From positions 5,982,001-6,046,000 of the forward strand of contig OU015653.1 of assembly GCA_907165275.2 (NCBI GenBank): a stretch of DNA of 64,000 bases, read 5' to 3'. Source of the DNA: Zygaena filipendulae (taxonomy: Eukaryota > Arthropoda > Insecta > Lepidoptera > Zygaenidae). This document shows, piece by piece, positions 56,620-64,000 of the stretch; position 1 is the first letter of the stretch, and every line of letters starts with the position of its first letter. The translations under genes were made by a program, and so were the position numbers. The notes below the pieces were generated by a model that had not been told where the DNA came from, did not search any database, and saw nothing but the letters and a program-made list of their open reading frames with translations.

Positions 56620-58835
56620 CAAAGGGCACAGTTCACACAGTACACTCGTAGAAATAAAAGAGTCTCTATTTCTTTATATGTATATCTAATTAGATAATTA
56701 GACCCACGATTAACACGCATTCACTGCAGCACCTGCTTTGGGGAAACTTTCCGTGTTATCTACGGGTCATAATATTTCTTCCAGACATACAATTTTATCT
56801 TTTTTCCATTTTTTTTCTAATTGATAGATTATATCCTAGAGTATTTATATAGCTAGCAGTCGTCCGAGGATATACGTAATATTGCAAGAGGTACCTACCT
56901 ATTTTTCAAAATCAGTGATTTTACGGGAAATTACTTGCCGTCCCGCATAAAACATGTATAATGACAGGGATGGGGTAAACTTAAAAAATTCACATCTTTT
57001 ACTAACTGAATATACCTACTCGAAACGTTCTCGTTTCGAGTAGCCCAGCCATTGATTTACTACTAGTGTGGTATATCAATGAGCCCAGCACTCAAATACT
57101 TTAAATAGTTCCTGTAACGCAGTTAATGTGTTAATATCTACAATATCAATCAATAAAAACTAAGAAGTTTAATAGTTTGCGAAATAATCTTACATCAGTT
57201 TCAAAGGGGCTGAAAAAAAAATCGAGTAGGTAATTCAAATGAAAAAAGGGCGCATACGAGTACGTAGGTAATTTGGAAAATCAGGTAGATAAATAAGAAA
57301 ATTGATAGTTTATTAGTAGGTAAGTAAAGTGTTTTTTACAAAGTTATAAAATTTGGTAATACTTTACCTGATTTTAAGAGCATTTAACTATTATAATAGG
57401 TATGTACTTAATTTGATTTGCTACCAAAAAACTACTTATTTACAGCTGAAAGATCATTGGTAGTTGGATACGCGAGTCTCTCCAGGAAGCAAAAGATTTT
57501 GGGAGGTGAAGTGAACATAACTAGCTACTAACTTGTGTGATAAGTAAGAATTCTGGTTTGATCAATGGTTGATAATATTATATCATACATATTATCTGTT
57601 CATCAATCAGTTGAGTTGTTACTAGAAGCGAGTAGGACAAATCTCTGAGGTTAGGTATATGCTGCTTCCTGCTAAGAATAAAAATGTAAAAATATGGACT
57701 TTAGTGAGTTTTGCTGTGACTCAATCTCGCGTTTACGCAGACGCACGAAGACGACTGAATTGATTCGGATGAAAGGCACATAGAATAACAGTAAGTAATA
57801 AGACATAATATTATACTTAGTATAGTTTTATCTCAGTAGTGAGCCCACGAGAGAATTCTCAAATTCACGTTAATGACACCCAAATCAGTTATTTTTGGTC
57901 GACTGCTTTCGCTAAGTCAGATAATAACATAGGTATACGTATATAGGCAATTATTGTTCTCATACCTCATCATATAATATGGTCACCGTGTATCAGTATC
58001 AGGTAATGGTACTGGGACTTCCTAGTGCCGGTTGTGACTGCGTTCGCGACGCGGGAAATGTCAAGGTCAGAGTCCGTTCACTTCCTATGCGTCAGTAATC
58101 TGTATCTATGAAACTTTGCTTGGAAGTCACTTTATGTATATATGTATAGCTAGCTACAAACCATCTACATACCAATAATTTTGACATGAAAGTGTGTCAC
58201 GAAAAGATTTAGTCATATACAGTATTTAGTCAACGGATAAATACCTAACATTAATAATTATACCGTAAAAACGGCGGCGTTACGATTCTTTCATCAAACC
58301 ACTTCGAGTTCATCTTTTTTAACTTCTCTACATGTGCTGTAACTACCTAATTAAATTATTATAAACAAAATTAACTGGCAAACTCCTCACTAGGTACCTA
58401 CTGACTTTGTTTCTAATATAGTTCAGTAGGTAGGTAGGTACATTTAAAGATACTTGTAGAGTCGGTAAAAGATTTGTTGACATTCTAGAATCAGTCTTTG
58501 GGCTAAATACCATAGTAGATATCCAACTATCGCGGATACCTTTATTAATTTTGGAATTCCCTCGGGAACTTTTTGTTGTCCGGCATTAAAAGTGTTCCGT
58601 AAGAAGGCGGCAGGGTAAATGTTAAGTAAATGTGCCAAGTTTAATTCAGAACCGATCCAGTCGTTTCTGTTTGATGCGTGTTCTAACAAAATCATTTTCA
58701 AGAGTTAGCCTGCAGCAATATTATCAAAAACTATCGAGATGGATTCGGCTGGTATCCTTTAACCCGTCTGCATTTTGCTTTAATATTTGCATTGTACTGA
58801 TAAGCCAAGTTTACTGGGTTTTGATAAGATCTTAC
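56620..58835. other. Long AT-rich intergenic stretch
   Basis: No gene, splice structure or clear element was seen in 2.2 kb. A CGAAACG-TTCT-CGTTTCG hairpin is at 57021-57038, and a Helitron GGAATTCCCTCGGGAACTT block is at 58551-58570. Confidence 0.35.
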
Positions 58836-58841
58836 CCCTTG

Positions 58842-59020
58842 GCCACAGTCTCGGCGGCGGCGGTGGCTGCGGTGGCGGCGGCAAAAACAAATGGTAGACA
58901 ACGTACGAAGTGGGCCACAGCTATCAGCGGCGCAAGCTGTGGCCTACATCTTATATTGTCTACCATTTGTTTTTGCCGCTGCCGCCGCCGCGCCGCCACC
59001 GTCGCCGCCGAGACTGTGGC
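58842..59020. mobile_element. GC-rich foldback MITE
   Basis: Arms GCCACAGTCTCGGCGGCG.. through (GCN)n-like GGCGGTGGC repeats to AAAACAAATGGTAGACA are inverted. A second inner hairpin GGCCACAGC / GCTGTGGCC lies in the centre. The 182-codon frame crossing it is an artefact of the GC-rich arms. Confidence 0.8.
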
Positions 59021-59520
59021 ACCGCCCTTAAAGATCACTAGCTTTTGCGCGCGGCTACGCTCGTGTTCTTGTATATTTTGTCACTCAATTTTCTATCCCT
59101 CGGAAACAGTAGATACATACTTTTTTCTGGATGAATCCTGTATTACCTGTGACGTGTATGCTGCAGGCGTGAAAGCGTAACAAACAAAGGTCCTCATATA
59201 ATTTGTTATTTAGGCTTATTACTAACACATCATCATTAAATATGAACAAACCTTTTGACGTGCTGCATGTATAAGTAGTAGATATCTTCGTACCTCTATC
59301 TAATATTCATGGACCGTAGTTTAAATATGGAAAATTGATTGGACAGCTTCCTAAGGATTAAATCCCTTGAAGAAAGTAATACAAGGTTTCAGAATATATG
59401 CTTCTAAGGAATTAGTCTTGACTTTTATAACCGGAATAAGAAAATAACTCAACAGCCCTCGCTTGTAACAAAGTTTCATAAACAGAAATGATTCACACCT
59501 GGAAATAATTGTTGCAACAA
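59021..59520. other. Intergenic, nothing identified
   Basis: AT-rich sequence with no motif. Confidence 0.3.
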
Positions 59521-59523
59521 TCT

Positions 59524-59870
59524 ATCTATACTTATAGGTAATAAAACATGTATGGAATTCAATTCTGTACATTGAATATATATTCAAAATAAATATTGGA
59601 GGATGAATGGTGATCGATACTGATGCCAAAAATGCAATCAGTAATTTTTTTGTCTGTCTGTCTGTCTGTCTGTCTGTATGTGCACGCATGGGTCAAAATC
59701 TACTGAAGGGATTTTAAACAAACTTGGTACGATTGTAGTGCATACTCTTGGGCAGGTTATAGGCTATATAACATAACGCTAAGACACATAGGAGCTGAGC
59801 AGTAATGATAAATTTGAAGCAAGTCGGATGAAAATGCGCTTTCGAGCTCTTATCCTCGCATACGTTTACT
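59524..59870 (-). repeat. Inverted partner of 7550-7880
   Basis: Reverse complement of that repeat with an expanded (TCTG)n tract at 59650-59680. Confidence 0.65.
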
Positions 59871-60012
59871 CAATCACGCAAAAAGGGCTGAATGGATTTG
59901 GATGAAATTTGGCATGCACGTTGTCAGGGGTACAGAGAAGGACGTAGGTTATCCCGGAATTCCCGCGGGAACTCCGAAATTACCGCAGGTGAAACCGCGG
60001 GTCACAGCTAGT
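59870..60012 (+). mobile_element. Helitron-like 3' part
   Basis: GATTTGGATGAAATTTGGCA..CACGTTGTCAGGGG, the CCGCAGGTGAAACCGCGG hairpin, and CTAGT at 60008-60012. With 59524-59870 it may form one longer element. Confidence 0.7.
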
Positions 60013-60705
60013 ATAAAATAAAAATAAAAAACTTGCAGTAGGTATCGGCCGTTTTTGCAGTAATATTACAGCTACTTACCAGCGCAAGTTGCTTTTGCTC
60101 AAGCCCGCTTCATTTTTTAGTGTAGAGCTACCCAATTTCAAATTAATATACTTCGATTTCATAGCTTTTACTTCTTACAGTATCTATACCTACCCGAGTT
60201 TACATACGTTACTTAGTCCTGCGACCTCCCCGAAGGGTCGGCCAGGATGGCATAATGACAATGGACGGCGCGGCGCCATTGAAGCGCAGTTCCTCTCAGT
60301 CCTCAGTCTACAGCTACACGTAATTGAGATATAAAAAATAGTGGACCCTTTTAAAATTACTTACATCATAGAAGATTACAAATATTTAATTTATAATTCT
60401 TTTAACTACCAAGCTCAAGTCGTGGAAACGTTTTGTAACAAAAAATGCAAATACACGGAAATCCGCAGTGGTTTTGTATATAAAAATAAAAATTTAAATG
60501 CGGAAATTAAAATAATAACGTGCCTTGCGTTTTAGCATCGATAATATTTAGTTTTAATGTTAATAATTGCGCAAGGAAGATACCTGTTACTTTTAAAAAT
60601 ATTTTGAAAAAACTACCTAAGTGACCCTACCGTCTCTACACATTGCGCTGTACGAAGTCAACCAAATCGTCGGAGCGTCAAGTGCATCCAATCGGCTACT
60701 CTTTC
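60013..60705. other. Intergenic, nothing identified
   Basis: Short frames (64-81 codons) at 60089-60535 have no recognisable motif and no splice support. Confidence 0.3.
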
Positions 60706-60711
60706 TCACCG

Positions 60712-61259
60712 AGGTCCGTATTCCAGAAGGTTACTCAAGTCATGAATCTAGTTTTAAAACTAATTTCAAGTTAAGCTTTAATTTTAGAACCTTACTTGAA
60801 ACGAGATTCATCAATCAACAATCAGCTGAGTTATTTCCTTATTCTAGAGCGACACTTGAGTACTAATCTATACTCAAGCAAAGATTTGATCTTTGTTTAC
60901 GTCTGTCATGTCAAGACCACTCAACCAGAGTTCAAAATCTCAACTCAAGACTAGCAAGTGATTAGAACCAATCAGAGTTCAGAATCTTTACTAAAGATTA
61001 GTTTCAAGTGATGAGAACTTAAAACGCATTCATACTAAGGTCCGTATTCCAAAAGGTGACTCAGATCACGTTTCTCTTGAGATTAGTTTTAAGCTGAAAT
61101 CATAACTCAAGCGTACATCTTATTATAGAATGCGTTTTAAGTTCTAATCACTTGAAACTAGTCTTTAGTGGAGATTCTGAACTCTGATTGGTTCTAATTA
61201 CTTGAAACTAGTAATCAAGAGAAACGTGATCTGAGTCACCTTCTGGAATACGGACCTTA
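60712..61259. mobile_element. Compound element with AAGGTCCGTATTCC ends
   Basis: 61036-61259 is a 224-bp palindrome whose arms start TAAGGTCCGTATTCCAAAAG. The sequence to its left (60712-61035) opens with the same AGGTCCGTATTCCAGAAGG and shares inner words with the right half (for example the complement of TTTCAAGTGATGAGAACTTA). One copy is nested in or duplicated beside another. Confidence 0.7.
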
Positions 61260-61773
61260 ATGCTACTGCTCCACCTGCGTTAACGTTAACATTGATGTTA
61301 ATGTCCAACTACGCGTTACTTAAGGCATTAAAATACGTGTTGACTACATTTAGTTTGCAACGTGCCGTTGAGCGTTAATTTCTAATGAAATAACGCGTTA
61401 ACACAAAATGGCGGTCGAAGCTTCAAACAGCTGTTTTTTGCATTGGCGGTAGAAGCCGCTGTAATTTTAGACCAATCCAATGTCGTATTTTTATTGTTCC
61501 CGCCAAAAAAAAGTAAATACGGTCTTGCTCCGCGCGTGCGCTACGCAAAATGAGAAGACGTTAGTGTAGCCAACACTGCTTAGTGCGCTAAATAACGCGC
61601 TAAATAAAACCCTTTGATGTGTCCAAAAAACCGACACCCGAGCTATCGCTTAACGTTTAACGTCATTAGTAATACCGTTAATCCGTTAACGCGTTAAAAT
61701 GTTGGCCACATCTACGTAATGCCTTATTTAGCGCACTAATTTACGCGTTAACACGCAGGTGGAGCAGTAGCAT
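61260..61773. mobile_element. 514-bp element with perfect 20-bp terminal repeats
   Basis: ATGCTACTGCTCCACCTGCG and its exact complement bound it. The interior is rich in AACGCGTTA/GTTAACG words. It starts at the base after the preceding element ends. Confidence 0.8.
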
Positions 61774-61856
61774 AATAGATTAACTATTTCACGCGAGCGG
61801 AGCCATACATACCTATAGTACGGACCGCCAAGAGGGGATTTGTGGATTAGCTAAAG

Positions 61857-63249
61857 CGCGTCAGATGAACATAAGGGGGGTACCTTGCACCATGTTGAGT
61901 ACCTCCACCAAATATAGGCCCTCTACGCTGGTGGGTGCGTCTAGAATAACCGATCAGATTAGTAAAAAAAAATCGATAACTCGAAATACTCGAGCGCGTC
62001 AGATTAAGATATGGTGGGTTAATTACATAGTGAGAAGTATGTATATGAATAATCTGACCATTTGAACGTGACGTAAGGGAGTTAGAGGATCACAAACTTG
62101 CAAAAAAAAAACGCAACTTCGACATTCTCGAGCGCAGTTGATTTATTTTTTATTTTAAAGTAAATAACTCAAGGATAGCGGGAAAAATATAATCTGCCGA
62201 TTTTCATAAGCCGAAGAAACAAAAATCGTCTTCGAATCGAACGAGCAGCTGCAGTGAAACATGTACCTATTCATATCTCTGTCTTTCTTTCCCTTTTACT
62301 TTTGCTCTATCTCTCACTCTCTCGCACCGTCCTCACACTACTTTCCGTCGCCATAACGTCATCACAGTATACCACGGCGCTAAACGGGTCAAATTATAAC
62401 TTTTTTTGGTCGGTTAAAATACATATTAAAATAAGTTAAGGTAAGTATTACATCAAACTATAGGTTCACCTATAACCTTTCACTTTAATGTAATTATATA
62501 TATATTATATAATAAAGCTCATCACAAAACAACGCGTTCATGTTATTATATGAAAAACGCTCTGGCTTGTTTGTGCTTTAAAGTTAATTTTGTGAATAAT
62601 ATTTTGTGAGCTTTTACATATTTCATAGAAATATAAAGTGTGTTTTTTGTGAACAAGAAATAGCTCATAAATTTATTAAACTTACGTCAGAAAGAAAAAA
62701 AATCTTAAAAATAAATCATAATTTTTGTTTCTAGCAGTCAGATTAATAATACCCCTCAAAATTATTGTCAGATTTTAAGCCAACATAACTTGGAGTGCAA
62801 GCTGAACCTTCTGTAAAATAATCTGACACGCTCGAGTATTTCAAAATTGAGATTTTTTTTGCATTTTTAAAAATTCGCTACTACCTTGCGTCACCTCCAA
62901 ATTGGCAGATTTTCGAAGGGGAGCATTTTTAGGGCTCACTTAACATCCCCTTTGAATATCTGACGCGCTCGAGTAAATGTTTTTTTTTTTCATTTTCTCC
63001 CCTTCCGGATGGCCACCCCCACCACGCAAATGGGCAGATGAATATATTTTCGATATCAGAGACACCTTGGAGTATCTAAACTACAATATCTGACGCGCTC
63101 GAGTATTTCCATTTTACTATTTTTTTTTTACATTTTTGAAAGCCTGTAGAAGCTAAACCCACCGGTGAATGAAAAAATATCATATAACCTTATTTTGTTT
63201 ATATCTCCTAATCTTCAAAACCCAATAGGTCCCAACGACGCTCGAGTGT
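61857..63249. repeat. Inverted array of a degenerate ~135-bp repeat keyed by CTGACGCGCTCGAGTA
   Basis: The key word occurs in complement at 61857 (partial), 61987 and 62127. It occurs forward at 62821, 62958, 63088 and 63237 (partial). Spacings are 130-149 bp. Sequence between key words is only loosely conserved (poly-T after the word, GGCAGAT.. before it). The two arrays point away from a 680-bp centre with one 61-codon frame of no known family. Confidence 0.6.
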
Positions 63250-64000
63250 CTCCCGAATTAGCATCGGTATCTCCCGTACTACTACATACAGCCAGCCACA
63301 GCCATACATCAATTCATGATTAGTACATACGTCTATATGTGGAAACTGCTAGGTCTTCTATATGTGGAAACTGCTAGCAGGTTTTATTTGAAAATAAAAT
63401 AAAATAAAAAATACTCTAGCGCCACTGTCGCGTCCAATAGTAGTAGTCAGGTACGCTTTGAGTTTCAGATTGTCAAATCCCCACTTTTCATTTACCTACT
63501 GATTGCGATGAAACAAAAACATGTCCATTATTTAAAAAAAGACATAAATGACATTCATTTCCGTCCACATTATTGCGATGCACGTGGGCACAAATGTATG
63601 AAGAGACAGTGAGAAGTTTTTAAAATTTTACTTTGCTTCTACCTACTATTGTGTTAATAGTCATTGCCCCCTCTGCATGATTTTCTTTTAAATAGGTATC
63701 TTCAAAATACTGAATAATTTCAGTTCAATTTTGTAAAAAAAAAAACATTTCATATATATGTTTCAGACTTTTGTATATCTAATAGGTATTGCTGTAAAAC
63801 GTCTGTAACAATACCGAAACCGAACGCATCACGTCACGTCACCCACAGTCGCTTCAATAATAATTTATTCTTTACTCATGATCTTTTATCTCTAGTCTGC
63901 ATGTAATATGTATGTACTTACTTACGTATTTCAGTTAGCTAAGTAGGCACTATACGATGCATGTGCTAGTGCTGAGCGAGAGTGCATTCTCAGCTACTAT
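63250..64000. other. Intergenic, nothing identified
   Basis: A TCTATATGTGGAAACTGCTA word is duplicated in tandem at about 63331 and 63357. No gene is visible to the end of the window. Confidence 0.35.

Noticed and set aside
58632..59180. 182-codon frame at 58.6-59.2 kb
   Set aside because: Its middle is the GC-rich foldback MITE at 58842-59020. The alanine-rich reading is a by-product of GCN repeats on both strands.
62254..62439. 61-codon frame with a hydrophobic leader as a secreted peptide
   Set aside because: The Leu/Ser run comes from a CT-rich tract, the tail is AT noise, and it lies between inverted repeat arrays. Support is too weak.

Overview
This window is nuclear DNA from an animal, most likely a moth or butterfly. 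The evidence is small genes with consensus GT/AG introns embedded in AT-rich DNA crowded with short non-autonomous transposons. Helitron-type 3' ends (a GC-rich hairpin, then CTAGT) occur about every 3-4 kb, in the style described for Lepidoptera. There is no operon logic, CRISPR array, rRNA or convincing tRNA. The order is inferred from repeat style; the species cannot be named.

Four protein genes can be supported. (1) 1689-6090 (+): a six-exon mitochondrial ornithine carrier (SLC25A15/ORC1 type), 303 aa, with all splice phases consistent. (2) 14373-15368 (+): a two-exon gene for an unrecognised 189-aa protein with one membrane segment. (3) 19498-19986 (-): SKP1, 162 aa, intact, with a splice acceptor directly before the ATG that implies a 5'UTR intron. 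(4) 33339-35283 (-): a two-exon transmembrane cytochrome b561 of the CYB561D2 type, 245 aa, with all four haem-ligand histidines. They have no evident functional link to one another.

The rest is transposon landscape. LINE remnants lie on the minus strand at 8897-10515, 45335-46795 and 50606-51655, and a scrap of another reverse transcriptase is on the plus strand at 8631-8721. A head-to-tail array of five Helitron-like units fills 24214-29025. Long foldback elements sit at 12884-13399 and 29391-29961 and share termini. Many MITE families occur, often nested (17.6-18.5 kb, 37.8-39.3 kb, 51.8-52.1 kb, 60.7-61.8 kb). A degenerate inverted array with a period of about 135 bp covers 61857-63249.

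The most unusual signal is a family of very short palindromic insertions, 29-33 bp when complete. They begin CTCAG or a variant, end CTGAG, and several are flanked by perfect 8-bp direct repeats (21105-21152, 36597-36645, 47393-47441). At 14118-14224 and 10527-10580 insertion and target duplicate are reiterated in tandem. These look like complete insertions consisting of little more than two terminal repeats. A second oddity is a 26-bp sequence found identically upstream of the ornithine carrier and, in the matching orientation, upstream of SKP1; most of it recurs just before the start codon of the unknown two-exon gene.
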